Below are positions 18,004-27,047 of a stretch of DNA of 64,000 nt, piece by piece. Location of the stretch: contig NZ_AZWO01000015.1 in the NCBI RefSeq assembly GCF_000514775.1, positions 29,236-93,235 of the forward strand, read 5' to 3'. Numbering within the stretch: position 1 is the first letter of the stretch; each line of letters starts with the position of its first letter. Origin of the DNA: Salinispora pacifica CNR114 (GTDB lineage: Bacteria > Actinomycetota > Actinomycetes > Mycobacteriales > Micromonosporaceae). Position numbers and translations under genes: made by a program. The notes below the pieces were generated by a model, which worked only from the letters and a program-made list of their open reading frames with translations, searched no databases and was not told where the DNA came from.

Positions 18004-19611
18004 TTACGGCAGGAAGGCGCCGAAGCTCAGCCGGAATGAGCTGTCGTAGCCCAGCAGGAATGAGCTCTCGGTCGGTACCGCTGAGGACGAGACGGTGGGG
18101 GACGGGGGTGCCGAGGATGAGGTGGTGGGCGGTGGGGTACTGGTCGGAGACGCCGAGGGCGAGGCGGTGGGGGACGGAGTGGTGCTGGGGCTGGTCGTGG
18201 GGGGCGGGGGGCTGGTTGGCGAGGTCGAGGGCGATGGGGTGGTGCTGGGGCTGGTCGACGGCGACGGCGTGGTGCTGGGGCTCGTCGAGGGCGATGGCGT
18301 GGCGCTGGGGCTGGTCGACGGCGGCGGGGTGCTCGTGGCCGAGGGGGACGGTGTCGGCTTCGGGGTGGTCGAGGCGGTCGGCGTGGGCGTCGGGGTTGAC
18401 GTGGGCGCGGGGACCCCGTCGACCACTCGTGTCGCCGCGTAGAGGCGCGACCAGGTCACAGTTGAGATCTTGACCACGTCGCCGCTGCTCGGGGCGTGGA
18501 CCATCCGCCCACCGCCGATGTACATGCCGATGTGATGGATGCTGGTCCAGCTCGACCCGGAGGCGAAGAAGAGAAGGTCACCGGGGAGTAGGCCGGTCCG
18601 CGGAACGGTGCGGTTTCGGGTCGCGTAGTACTGGTCGCGGGAGACCCGGGGCAGGCTGCGGTAGCCGGCCGAGCGGTAGGCAGCCCAGATCAGGCCCGAG
18701 CAGTCGAACCGATCCGGTCCCTCGGCCGCCCAGAGGTACGGATCACCGAGCTGATCCAGCGCGTAGCCGACCGCAGCGCGGGCGGTGGGGTGCGCCGCGA
18801 GCCCGTTCGCCGTTTCGTCGGCGACCCACTGCGCGCCGAGCGCCTGCTCCGCCGCCTCCTGCTGACGCTCCAGCTCCAGCAGTTGGGCTTCGTTGTCCCG
18901 GCGGAGAGTGGTGAGCTTCGCCTTCTCGCTCTGCAACGCCTGCTCGGTGCTGGCGTAGGAGGTGTTGACGGAACGTAGCCGAGACTGCGCCGCTGTCATC
19001 ACCTGCTGCGCGGCCTGCTCGTCGGCGCGGGCACGGTTGAGCTCCCGGGTCGCCGCGGTGCTCTCCCCGCCGGCGACGTCCTTCCCCCGGGCGAGGCCGG
19101 AGAGCTCGCTCAGATCCTGGAGATCGTCGGCGAAGGGCGCGGAGGGTAACGCCGCAGCCGCCTTGAGCGCGTCGGCGGCCGCGGCATCGGCGCGCGACTG
19201 GGCCTTGGCCAGCGCGGTCAGGGCCACGTTCAGCTCCTGCTCGGCGGCGACCAGCTGTGCCTCCGCCTCGGTGCGCTGCTGCTTCAGCAGGAGTAGCTCG
19301 TCGCTCAGCTGGCCGATGCGGGCCTCGGCCGCGTAGATCTGGGTGGCGAGTGGCCCGTTGATGAGGTTGTTGACCGGCGTTGTGGCCGACGGGGCAGGCG
19401 ATTCACCGCCGGGCAGGCTCAGTGGGCCGGACAGGACCGGGCGGGCGCCGCTGTCGGGCACGGTGTTGGGCAGTGGCGGATCGGCGTAGACCGGCGCGCT
19501 GAGCGCACCGGCGGCGATGATGCCCAGCAACGCGGACCAGAGCTTTGGACGGAGCACCGGCGAGATCACTGGGCTTCGTCGAGGTCGCCGTCCGTAGCTG
19601 CTGTCGCCCAT
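18004..19611 (-). CDS. Secreted NlpC/P60 peptidoglycan hydrolase with coiled coil and Ser/Thr/Pro tail
   Basis: 535 residues from ATG 19611, which is preceded by AAGGAGCGGA. Signal peptide at residues 14-40 (LWSALLGIIAAGALSAPVYA). Residues 80-270 form a long Ala/Gln/Glu-rich coiled coil, as in RipA/CwlO-type hydrolases where it inhibits or positions the enzyme. The NlpC/P60 domain has catalytic Cys304 in RFDCSGLIWAAY and histidine in SIHHIGMYIGG. It should cut the D-Glu to diamino-acid bond of the stem peptide. A tail of about 110 residues of TPSPS-type repeats follows, ending SFLLGYDSSFRLSFGAFLP, possibly wall-spanning. No FtsEX genes are nearby. Confidence 0.92.
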   Translation of the reverse strand: MGDSSYGRRPRRSPVISPVLRPKLWSALLGIIAAGALSAPVYADPPLPNTVPDSGARPVLSGPLSLPGGESPAPSATTPVNNLINGPLATQIYAAEARIGQLSDELLLLKQQRTEAEAQLVAAEQELNVALTALAKAQSRADAAAADALKAAAALPSAPFADDLQDLSELSGLARGKDVAGGESTAATRELNRARADEQAAQQVMTAAQSRLRSVNTSYASTEQALQSEKAKLTTLRRDNEAQLLELERQQEAAEQALGAQWVADETANGLAAHPTARAAVGYALDQLGDPYLWAAEGPDRFDCSGLIWAAYRSAGYRSLPRVSRDQYYATRNRTVPRTGLLPGDLLFFASGSSWTSIHHIGMYIGGGRMVHAPSSGDVVKISTVTWSRLYAATRVVDGVPAPTSTPTPTPTASTTPKPTPSPSATSTPPPSTSPSATPSPSTSPSTTPSPSTSPSTTPSPSTSPTSPPPPTTSPSTTPSPTASPSASPTSTPPPTTSSSAPPSPTVSSSAVPTESSFLLGYDSSFRLSFGAFLP

Positions 19612-19877
19612 TCCGCTCCTTGTCTGGGTTAATCCGTGCATTGGGGGCACACGGTGCCCGGACGCTACCAGTGGTGTGTCGCACTCGGCCTCACCCTGTC
19701 CTACCGCAGATGAGCAGCGATGTCGATGTATGGCCGGGTTACGAGTGGCTGAGAATTCGGCTGACGGCGACGGAGGAGAGCGGTGAGGTTCGTCGCGGCC
19801 CACCGCCCGCGCTGACCGCTGGTTCCTCGGCCCACGTAGGCTCGACCGGGACCGCAGGCGGAAGGACGGGGCTGGAG

Positions 19878-21047
19878 ATGGACGCCGGACTCAAGCGCGA
19901 GCTCGAAGCGAAGGTGTACGCCGGCGAGCGGCTGACCCGCGCGGACGGGATCGCCCTCTACGACAGCGACGATCTGACCTGGCTGGGTCGGCTTGCCCAT
20001 CACCGGCGGACCGAGCGCAACGGCGACCGGGTGATGTTCAACGTCAACCGGCACCTGAACCTGACCAACGTCTGCAGCGCCAGCTGTGCGTACTGCTCGT
20101 TCCAGCGCAAGCCGGGCGAGAAGGACGCGTACACGATGCGGATCGACGAGGCGGTCCGCAAGGCCAAGGAGATGGAGGACGAGCAGCTCACCGAGCTGCA
20201 CATCGTCAACGGGCTGCACCCCACCCTGCCGTGGCGCTACTACCCGAAGGTGCTCCGTGAGCTGAAGGCGGCGCTGCCGAACGTCCGGCTCAAGGCCTTC
20301 ACCGCGACCGAGGTGCAGTGGTTCGAGAAGATCAGCGGACTGAGCGCCGACGAGATCCTGGACGAGCTGATGGACGCCGGTCTGGAGTCGCTGACCGGCG
20401 GCGGTGCGGAGATCTTCGACTGGGAGGTGCGGCAGCACATCGTTGACCACGCCTGCCACTGGGAAGACTGGTCCCGGATCCACCGGCTGGCGCACAACAA
20501 GGGCATGAAGACCCCGTCAACCATGCTGTACGGGCACATCGAGGAGCCCCGGCACCGGGTTGACCACGTGCTGCGGCTGCGGGAGCTGCAGGACGAGACC
20601 AACGGCTTCGTGGTCTTCATCCCGCTGCGCTACCAGCATGACTTCGTCGACTCGGCGGACGGCAAGATCCGTAACCAGATCCAGGCGCGGACGACGATGG
20701 CCTCGCCGGCGGAGTCGCTGAAGACGTACGCGGTGTCCCGGCTGCTCTTCGACAACGTCCCGCACGTGAAGTGCTTCTGGGTGATGCACGGGCTCTCGGT
20801 CGCCCAGCTGTCGCTGAACTTCGGCGTGGACGACCTGGACGGCTCGGTGGTCGAATACAAGATCACCCATGATGCCGACTCGTACGGCACGCCGAGCACC
20901 ATGAACCGGGCTGACCTGCTGGACCTGATCTGGGACGCCGGGTTCCGCCCGGTCGAGCGCAACACCCGGTACGACGTCGTGCGCGAGTACGACGCCGCGC
21001 CCTCGCTCGCCGACCGTCGCGCGCAGCCGCAGCAGGTGTGGGCCTGA
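19878..21047 (+). CDS. mqnE: Aminofutalosine synthase (radical SAM)
   Basis: 389 residues from ATG 19878. The radical SAM cluster motif is C66-SAS-C70-AY-C73, followed by SFQRKPGEKDAYT. MqnE joins 3-[(1-carboxyvinyl)oxy]benzoate, the MqnA product, to S-adenosylmethionine to give 6-amino-6-deoxyfutalosine, the second step of the futalosine menaquinone route. The frame is open to 19545 but that segment overlaps the upstream divergent gene and has no family sequence. A TAGGCT box at 19837-19842 may be its -10 element. MqnA, the preceding enzyme, is encoded at 32.2 kb. Confidence 0.95.
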   Translation: MDAGLKRELEAKVYAGERLTRADGIALYDSDDLTWLGRLAHHRRTERNGDRVMFNVNRHLNLTNVCSASCAYCSFQRKPGEKDAYTMRIDEAVRKAKEMEDEQLTELHIVNGLHPTLPWRYYPKVLRELKAALPNVRLKAFTATEVQWFEKISGLSADEILDELMDAGLESLTGGGAEIFDWEVRQHIVDHACHWEDWSRIHRLAHNKGMKTPSTMLYGHIEEPRHRVDHVLRLRELQDETNGFVVFIPLRYQHDFVDSADGKIRNQIQARTTMASPAESLKTYAVSRLLFDNVPHVKCFWVMHGLSVAQLSLNFGVDDLDGSVVEYKITHDADSYGTPSTMNRADLLDLIWDAGFRPVERNTRYDVVREYDAAPSLADRRAQPQQVWA

Positions 21048-21084
21048 TCGTCCTGGCCGGCGGTTCGCGTACCCTCGTAGGGCC

Positions 21085-21507
21085 ATGACCGAGCAGCGCA
21101 ACAGAATTCCCCGGCGAGATGCCGAGGGGCGGGTGCTGACCCTGGGTGACCTGCTCGGGGTGAGCCTGGCTGGCTGGGTCATCGGGGTGCTCGCGTTGGT
21201 GGCACTGGACTGGGGCTTCACCTCGCTCAGTTCGGGGGAGTTCGGCCAGGCCAACGGGTGGTTGGCGGTGATCCTGCCGGCCTGGCTCTACTGGGATGAC
21301 TTCCGCGCCTGGGGGTTTGGCGCCGCCCGGGTGGTGGCGGGCCTGGTGGCCGGGGCCGTGGGGCTGACCCTCGGCTTGGTGGTGGCCGGCCTCACCGCTG
21401 ACCTGCCGCCGGTGGTCTCCGGCGGGTTGGGCGCGGCGGCCTTCACCGTCGGGTACGCGGTGGTGTGGTTCCACGGTGTGCGGTGGCTGGCCCGGAGGAC
21501 GGGCTGA
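21085..21507 (+). CDS. Small integral membrane protein, unknown function
   Basis: 140 residues with four predicted membrane helices (GVSLAGWVIGVLALVALDW, WLAVILPAWLYW, VVAGLVAGAVGLTLGLVVAG, GLGAAAFTVGYAVVWF). The N-terminus is hydrophilic (MTEQRNRIPRRDAEGR). No recognised domain. It sits between mqnE and a DUF4229-type gene in the same direction, so it may be a membrane accessory of the quinone genes or a simple neighbour. TACCCT is 9 nt upstream of the ATG. Confidence 0.72.
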   Translation: MTEQRNRIPRRDAEGRVLTLGDLLGVSLAGWVIGVLALVALDWGFTSLSSGEFGQANGWLAVILPAWLYWDDFRAWGFGAARVVAGLVAGAVGLTLGLVVAGLTADLPPVVSGGLGAAAFTVGYAVVWFHGVRWLARRTG

Positions 21508-21542
21508 GGCCGCCCGTCGACGGCGGAGAACGGAGTACGGAG

Positions 21543-21875
21543 ATGAGCGCGGCGGTCAAGTACACGCTGGGCCGGATCGGGCTGTTTGTCGTCGTGCTGG
21601 CGGCCCTCTGGTTTGTGGAGTTGAATCTCTTTATCAAGTTGATGGTGGCGTTGATCTTCTCGGCGGCGCTCGCCTTCTTCCTGCTGCGGCCGTGGCGGGA
21701 GGAGATGGCCGAGGAGATGGCCGCCGCCGCCGAGCGACGGCGCGCGGAGAAGGAGCGGCTGCGTTCGGCGCTGGCCGGCGAGGACGACGCCGGGACGGGC
21801 TCGGCGGAGCGGGGCGGCGAGGACGCCACCGGGATGGGCTCGGCGGAGCAGGGTGGCGACCCGCCGAAGTCCTGA
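21543..21875 (+). CDS. DUF4229-like small membrane protein
   Basis: 110 residues from ATG 21543, with GGAGAACGGAG upstream. Two adjacent membrane helices (LGRIGLFVVVLAALWFVELN and LFIKLMVALIFSAALAFFLL) are followed by a charged cytoplasmic tail with an Ala/Glu/Arg helix (EEMAEEMAAAAERRRAEKER) and a Gly/Asp-rich end. This layout matches actinobacterial DUF4229 proteins, commonly found beside mqnE. No function is known. Confidence 0.75.
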   Translation: MSAAVKYTLGRIGLFVVVLAALWFVELNLFIKLMVALIFSAALAFFLLRPWREEMAEEMAAAAERRRAEKERLRSALAGEDDAGTGSAERGGEDATGMGSAEQGGDPPKS

Positions 21876-21994
21876 CCTCGGGCCGGGATCCCATCAAATT
21901 TACGCATGGAAGAATATTGATATGACCATGCGCTGGGTGGTGGAGTGTGCGGTACCAGGCGGGAAGGTTTCCCGCGCTCATCAGGAGGTTGTCC

Positions 21995-23875
21995 ATGGCC
22001 TTCCGCACCCCCACCCTTCGCCGCCGCCTCGCGCTCGTCGTCGCCGCGGGGTTCGGCCTGCTTACCTTCGCCGCGGCACCGGTCTCCGCGAACACCACGC
22101 CGGACCCCAGCGGTGAGTCGGCCGCCATCCAGTACCGGGTGCTCGGCCCGCGTACCCTGACCGACCGCAGCGCGGTCGCCAGCACCGGCGCCGCGATCGA
22201 CTACTCCGAGCACGGCGTCCTGCACGTCACCGCCACCGCCGCCGAGGCCACCGCGATCACCAAGCTGGGCTTCGAGCTGGAGGAGGTTCCGGTAACCCAC
22301 GCCGACCACGATCACGACCACGGGGACGTCGGCATCTCCGACTTTCCGCCCGCCGACTCCGACTACCACAACTACGCCGAGCTGACGGCGGTGGTGAACC
22401 AGGTGGTGGCGGAGCACCCCAGCATCGCGCGGAAGATCAGCATCGGCACCTCGCACGAGGGCCGGGACCTGATGGCGGTGAAGATCTCCGACAACGTCGG
22501 GACCGACGAGGACGAACCGGAAATCCTCTTCAACTCCCAGCAGCACGCTCGGGAGCACCTGACCGTGGAGATGGCGATCTACCTGCTCAACCTCTTCACC
22601 GACAACTACGGCAGTAACTCCCGGGTCACCAACGTGGTCAACAGCCGGGAACTGTGGATCGTCCCGACCGTGAACCCGGACGGCAGCGAGTACGACATCG
22701 CCACCGGCTCGTACCGGTCGTGGCGCAAGAATCGGCAGCCGAACAGCGGCTCGTCCTGGGTCGGCACCGACCTGAACCGCAACTGGGACTACCTCTGGGG
22801 TTGCTGCGGCGGCTCCTCCGGTTCCACCTCGTCGAGCACCTACCGGGGCCCGTCGCCCTTCTCCGCCCCGGAGACCGATGCGGTGCGCGACTTCGTGGAC
22901 AGCCGGGTCGTCGGCGGAGTCCAGCAGATCAAGGCCAACATCGACTTCCACACCTACTCCGAGCTGGTGCTCTGGCCATTCGGCTACACATACAGCAACA
23001 CCGCCCCGGGGATGACCGCCGACCAGTACAACACCTTCGCCACCATCGGCGGGGAGATGGCGGCCACCAACGGCTACACCCCACAGCAGTCCAGCGACCT
23101 GTACATCACCGATGGCAGCAGCATCGACTGGATGTGGGGGGCGCACGGGATCTGGGCGTACACCTTCGAGCTGTACCCCCGCTCCGCCGCGGGCGGCGGC
23201 TTCTACCCACCCGATGAGGTCATTCCGGCGGAGACCGCCCGCAACCGCGAAGCGGTGCTGCTCCTCTCCGAGTACGCCGACTGCCCGTACCGGGCGATCG
23301 GCAAGGAGGACCAGTACTGCGGCGATGGTGGCGGCGGGGAGACGGTCTGGGCGGACACCTTCGAGACCGCGACCGGCTGGACGATCAACCCCAACGGCAC
23401 CGACAGCGCCACCACCGGCCAGTGGGAGCGGGGTGCCGCCCAGGCGACCAGCTACTCCGGCGCCAAGCAGCTCACCCCGTACGCGGGCGGTAACGACCTG
23501 GTCACCGGCCGGCTCGCCGGCTCCTCGGCGGGCACCCACGACATCGACGGCGGCGTGACCAGCGCCCGCTCCCCGGCGGTGGCCCTGCCCTCGAATGGCA
23601 CGCTGACGCTCTCGTTGGCCTGGTACCTGGCGCACTACTCGAACGCCTCCTCAGCCGACTACTTCCGGGTCAGCGTCGTGCACAGCGGCGGCACCACCAC
23701 CCTGCTCAACCAGGCCGGGGCGGCGACCAACCGCAGCGCCTCCTGGTCGGTGGCCAACCTCGACCTGACGCCGTACGCCGGCCAGTCGATCCAGATCCAG
23801 GTGGCGGCGGCGGATGCCGCCGGCGGGAGCCTCGTCGAGGCTGCCGTCGACAACGTCACCATCACCGTTTCCTGA
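21995..23875 (+). CDS. Secreted M14-family zinc carboxypeptidase with C-terminal beta-sandwich domain
   Basis: 626 residues from ATG 21995, with AGGAGG 8 nt upstream. Signal peptide: [21 protein letters not shown]. Zinc ligands are H184 and E187 (HARE) and H319 (DFHTYSE); the catalytic glutamate is E392 in TFELYP. A His/Asp run [10 protein letters not shown] (about residue 105) in the propeptide-like region could bind metal. From about residue 450 the C-terminus is a jelly-roll type domain ([20 protein letters not shown]) like those seen in secreted proteases. It should release C-terminal residues from peptides outside the cell. It is flanked by a strong terminator. Confidence 0.93.
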   Translation: MAFRTPTLRRRLALVVAAGFGLLTFAAAPVSANTTPDPSGESAAIQYRVLGPRTLTDRSAVASTGAAIDYSEHGVLHVTATAAEATAITKLGFELEEVPVTHADHDHDHGDVGISDFPPADSDYHNYAELTAVVNQVVAEHPSIARKISIGTSHEGRDLMAVKISDNVGTDEDEPEILFNSQQHAREHLTVEMAIYLLNLFTDNYGSNSRVTNVVNSRELWIVPTVNPDGSEYDIATGSYRSWRKNRQPNSGSSWVGTDLNRNWDYLWGCCGGSSGSTSSSTYRGPSPFSAPETDAVRDFVDSRVVGGVQQIKANIDFHTYSELVLWPFGYTYSNTAPGMTADQYNTFATIGGEMAATNGYTPQQSSDLYITDGSSIDWMWGAHGIWAYTFELYPRSAAGGGFYPPDEVIPAETARNREAVLLLSEYADCPYRAIGKEDQYCGDGGGGETVWADTFETATGWTINPNGTDSATTGQWERGAAQATSYSGAKQLTPYAGGNDLVTGRLAGSSAGTHDIDGGVTSARSPAVALPSNGTLTLSLAWYLAHYSNASSADYFRVSVVHSGGTTTLLNQAGAATNRSASWSVANLDLTPYAGQSIQIQVAAADAAGGSLVEAAVDNVTITVS

Positions 23876-23880
23876 ATTCC

Positions 23881-23910
23881 GGGTGGGGGCCCATCCCTGG
23901 GCCCCCACCC
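23881..23910 (+). terminator. Strong hairpin terminator after carboxypeptidase
   Basis: Perfect 13-bp arms, GGGTGGGGGCCCA and TGGGCCCCCACCC, with loop TCCC, starting 5 bp after the stop codon. Confidence 0.85.
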
Positions 23911-23954
23911 CCACCTCGTCACACGTCTGCGGCCCTCCGGGCGCCGGCGCGACC

Positions 23955-24080
23955 GTGCGCTACGGTGCTACCGACCATTCCGCAGCGAAGCCGGTGGGAA
24001 ACCGGCACTGTCCCGCAACTGTGATGCCCCGGGGTCATCCCGGGGACGAGTCAGGTCGCCTGCGGTCGGTCGCGATACGC
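23955..24080 (+). promoter_or_regulatory. Cobalamin (adenosylcobalamin) riboswitch
   Basis: The sequence has the conserved core GAAGCCGGTGGGAAACCGGC, then CACTGTCCCGCAACTGTGA (B12 box region), a hairpin (CCCCGGGG/CCCCGGGG type) and GAGTCAGG. This order is diagnostic for the cobalamin class. It precedes a BtuFCD-type operon, so high cobalamin should lower uptake. Confidence 0.93.
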
Positions 24081-24120
24081 GCTCTCGAGGAAGGGCGCCT
24101 CGTGGACGGGCACCTCGGTC

Positions 24121-24158
24121 CCTGTCGGCGAAGCACCAAATCCTCGACCGACAGGAGG
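24121..24158 (+). promoter_or_regulatory. Hairpin masking the Shine-Dalgarno site (riboswitch expression platform)
   Basis: CCTGTCGG (24121-24128) pairs perfectly with CCGACAGG (24148-24155), and the second arm covers half of the AGGAGG site (24153-24158) of the binding-protein gene. This predicts translational control. Confidence 0.7.
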
Positions 24159-24162
24159 CCCG

Positions 24163-25101
24163 ATGTCCAGACGTACCCCCCGGTTCTTCACCGCGGCCCT
24201 CGCGGTGGCCGCGCTCGCACTCGCCGGCTGCGCCGAGAAGACCACCGACTCCCCCGCAGCCGAAGACGGCGCGTCCAGCGCCGCGACCTTCCCGGTAACC
24301 GTCGGCTCGCTGACGCTGGAGCAGCAGCCGGAGAAGATCGTCTCGCTGTCGGCGACCGCCACCGAGATGCTCTTCGCGATCGGGGCGGGGCCGCAGGTCG
24401 TCGCGGTCGACGACAACTCCAACCATCCGGCGGAGGCGCCGCGGACCGACCTCTCCGGCTTCCAGCCGAACGCTGAGGCGATCGCCGCCCACAACCCCGA
24501 CCTGGTGCTGCTCGCCAGCGACCAGAACAAGATCGTGGACCAACTCACCACGCTGGAGATCCCGGTCTTCCGCACCCCGGCGGCGGTCACGCTGGAAGAC
24601 ACCTATCGGCAGTTCACCGAGGTCGGCGCGTTGACCGGGCACCCCGCCGAGGCCGCCGACGTGGTCAGCCAGATGCAGGACGACATCGCGGAGTTGGTCG
24701 CCGACCTGCCCGAGCGGGCGGAGAAGCTCACCTACTTCCACGAGCTCGGCCCCGAGCTGTACACCGCCACCAGCAAGACCTTCATCGGCTCGCTCTACGC
24801 GCTCGCCGGGCTCGAGAACATCGCCGACCCGGCCGACGCGGACGGCGAGAGCGGCGGTTACCCGCAGCTCTCCGAGGAGGTCATCGTCAAGGCCAACCCG
24901 GACTTCGTCTTCCTCGCCGACACCAAGTGCTGCCAGCAGAGCGTCGCGTCGGTCCAGGATCGACCCGGCTGGGCGACGATCACCGCCGTACAGGAGAACC
25001 AGGTCGTCGAGCTCGACGACGACATCGCCTCCCGGTGGGGCCCGCGCGTCGTCGACCTGCTCCGCACGATCATCGAGGCGACCGCCAAGGTCCCCGCGTG
25101 A
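24163..25101 (+). CDS. btuF: ABC transporter substrate-binding lipoprotein, cobalamin type (BtuF-like)
   Basis: 312 residues. Lipoprotein signal with lipobox LAGC (about residue 22). The mature part has the class III (cluster A) fold: EKIVSLSATATEMLFAIGAG at the start, then a helical backbone linker and the C-terminal half. It should capture a corrinoid and deliver it to the permease encoded 34 bp downstream. The assignment to cobalamin rather than a siderophore rests on the upstream cobalamin riboswitch. ATG 24163 follows AGGAGG at 4 nt. Confidence 0.9.
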   Translation: MSRRTPRFFTAALAVAALALAGCAEKTTDSPAAEDGASSAATFPVTVGSLTLEQQPEKIVSLSATATEMLFAIGAGPQVVAVDDNSNHPAEAPRTDLSGFQPNAEAIAAHNPDLVLLASDQNKIVDQLTTLEIPVFRTPAAVTLEDTYRQFTEVGALTGHPAEAADVVSQMQDDIAELVADLPERAEKLTYFHELGPELYTATSKTFIGSLYALAGLENIADPADADGESGGYPQLSEEVIVKANPDFVFLADTKCCQQSVASVQDRPGWATITAVQENQVVELDDDIASRWGPRVVDLLRTIIEATAKVPA

Positions 25102-25134
25102 CGCTGGGCCGGTGGCGATAGCAGAGGCCTTCCC

Positions 25135-26235
25135 ATGCGGCAGGTGGTAACCCAGCGCCCCTCCGGCCCGCCGGAGGGGCGGCCGGCCGCGGCTCGACCC
25201 GCCGGGCTGCGGCCCGGCTGGCTCGTCGCCGGGCTGGCCGCGGTCCTGGCCGCCCTGGTGGCGGGCGTCTCCCTCGGCCCGGTCAGCCTGCCACCCGGCA
25301 GCGTCGCGGTCGAGCTGCTGAACCTTCTCCCCGGGGTCGGCCTCGACAGCGGGCTCACCGAGCGGGAGATCGCCATCATCACCGAGCTGCGCCTGCCCCG
25401 GGCCGTACTCGGCCTGCTCGTCGGCGGCCTGCTCGCCCTGGCCGGCGGTGCCTACCAGGGCGTGTTTCGCAACCCGCTGGCCGACCCGTACCTGCTCGGG
25501 GTCGCGGCCGGCGCCGGGTTCGCGGTCACCGTGGTGATCACCGCTGGCGGGGTTGGCGGGGCGATCACCGGACTGCCGGTCACCATCCCGCTGGCCGCGT
25601 TCGTCGGCGCGATCGGCGCGGTCACGCTGACCTACCTGCTCGGCTCCGCCGGTGGCCGAAGCCGATCACCGGCGACCCTGATCCTGGCCGGGGTGGCGGT
25701 CTCCGCCTTCCTCTCCGCCGGCCAGACGTACCTGCTGCAACGCAACTCAGACAGCATCCAACAGGTCTATGCCTGGCTGCTCGGGCGGCTCGCCACCGCC
25801 GGCTGGCACGACGTGTGGCTGGTCCTGCCGTACTTCCTGCTGACCGCCGTGGTGGTCCTGCTGCACCGGCGGGAGCTGGACGTCCTCTCGGTCGGCGACG
25901 ACGAGGCGACCAGCCTGGGCCTACACCCGCAACGGTCCCGTTACCTGCTGATCGCCGCCGCCTCCCTCGGCACCGCCGCCGCGGTCTCCGCGTCCGGGCT
26001 GATCGGCTTCGTCGGAATCATCGTGCCGCACGCCGTACGACTGCTCGCCGGCGCCAGCTATCGGGTGATCCTGCCGCTGTCGATGCTCTTCGGCGGGGCG
26101 TTCCTGGCGCTCACCGACGTGGTCGCCCGTACCGCCGCCGCCCCCGAGGAGATCCCGATCGGCGTGGTGACCGCCCTGCTCGGCGGCCCGTTCTTCGTGC
26201 TGGTCCTGCGTAGCGCCCGGCGGGTGCTGGGATGA
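25135..26235 (+). CDS. btuC: ABC transporter permease, FecCD/BtuC family
   Basis: 366 residues and about ten membrane helices, with family sequence LRLPRAVLGLLVGGLLALAG and GAYQGVFRNPLADPYLLGVA near the N-terminus and GLIGFVGIIVPHAVRLLAG in the coupling region. It forms the membrane channel for the BtuF-like protein. The N-terminal 30 residues are Pro/Arg rich. It overlaps the ATPase gene by 4 bp (ATGA). Confidence 0.94.
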   Translation: MRQVVTQRPSGPPEGRPAAARPAGLRPGWLVAGLAAVLAALVAGVSLGPVSLPPGSVAVELLNLLPGVGLDSGLTEREIAIITELRLPRAVLGLLVGGLLALAGGAYQGVFRNPLADPYLLGVAAGAGFAVTVVITAGGVGGAITGLPVTIPLAAFVGAIGAVTLTYLLGSAGGRSRSPATLILAGVAVSAFLSAGQTYLLQRNSDSIQQVYAWLLGRLATAGWHDVWLVLPYFLLTAVVVLLHRRELDVLSVGDDEATSLGLHPQRSRYLLIAAASLGTAAAVSASGLIGFVGIIVPHAVRLLAGASYRVILPLSMLFGGAFLALTDVVARTAAAPEEIPIGVVTALLGGPFFVLVLRSARRVLG

Positions 26236-27047
26236 GCGCACCGGCGGTGGCGGTACGCGACCTGCGGGTCCGGCTGGCCGGCGTACCCATCCTCACCGGG
26301 GTCGACCTGAGTGTCGCCGCCGGCGAGTGGGTGACCGTGATCGGCCCGAACGGCGCCGGCAAGTCGACGCTGCTGCGCGCCGTCGGTGGCCTGCTGCCCA
26401 CCGAGGGTGCGGTATCCCTCTTCGGTACGCCGATCCAGCAGCTGCGTCGCCGGGACCGGGCCCGGGTGGTGGCGACGGTGGCCCAGTCGCCGGTGGTGCC
26501 GGCCGGAATGTCGGTCCTGGACTACGTGCTGCTCGGCCGCACCCCGTACATCGCGCCGCTGGGCCGGGAGTCCACCGCCGACCTGGCCGCCGCGCACGAT
26601 GTCCTGGACCGGCTGGACCTCACCGGATTCCACGCCCGGGAACTGGCCACCCTCTCCGGTGGCGAGCGACAGCGGGTCTTCCTGGCCCGGGCCTTCGCCC
26701 AGGGGGCCACCCTGCTGCTGCTCGACGAACCGACCAGCGCGCTGGACATCGGCCACCAACAGGACGTCCTCGAACTGGTCGACCAGCTCCGCCGGGCGCA
26801 TGGCCTGACCGTGGTGGCGACCATGCACGATCTCTCCATCGCCGGCGAGTACGCCGATCGGATGGTGCTCCTCGCGGACGGTCAGGTGGCCGCCGTCGGC
26901 ACCTCCCGGGAGGTGCTCACGACGGAGCTGCTGGCTCGCCACTACCGCGCCACCGTGAAGGTGATCGACGGCGAGCACGGCCCACTGGTGGTACCCGTCC
27001 GCCCCACCTCCGCACCCGGCCGGATGCTGGAGATCAGGGCGGGGTGA
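26232..27047 (+). CDS. btuD: ABC transporter ATP-binding protein (BtuD-like)
   Basis: 271 residues. Walker A GPNGAGKST, signature LSGGERQRVFLARA, Walker B LLLLDEPTSALD, and H-loop TVVATMHDLS. It powers the permease encoded upstream, with which it overlaps. The three genes after the riboswitch form a complete corrinoid importer. The 3' end overlaps the convergent VOC gene by 14 bp, leaving no room for a classical terminator. Confidence 0.95.
   Translation: MSAPAVAVRDLRVRLAGVPILTGVDLSVAAGEWVTVIGPNGAGKSTLLRAVGGLLPTEGAVSLFGTPIQQLRRRDRARVVATVAQSPVVPAGMSVLDYVLLGRTPYIAPLGRESTADLAAAHDVLDRLDLTGFHARELATLSGGERQRVFLARAFAQGATLLLLDEPTSALDIGHQQDVLELVDQLRRAHGLTVVATMHDLSIAGEYADRMVLLADGQVAAVGTSREVLTTELLARHYRATVKVIDGEHGPLVVPVRPTSAPGRMLEIRAG

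Noticed and set aside
17092..18049. Several long overlapping frames on both strands across the Pro-rich gene and the Ser/Thr tail of the NlpC/P60 gene
   Set aside because: They arise from low-complexity GC-rich repeats read in other frames; they have no ribosome site or family sequence.
19612..19877. Possible c-di-AMP riboswitch upstream of the NlpC/P60 gene, as seen in other actinobacteria
   Set aside because: The conserved elements of the ydaO/yuaA class could not be recognised on the minus strand.
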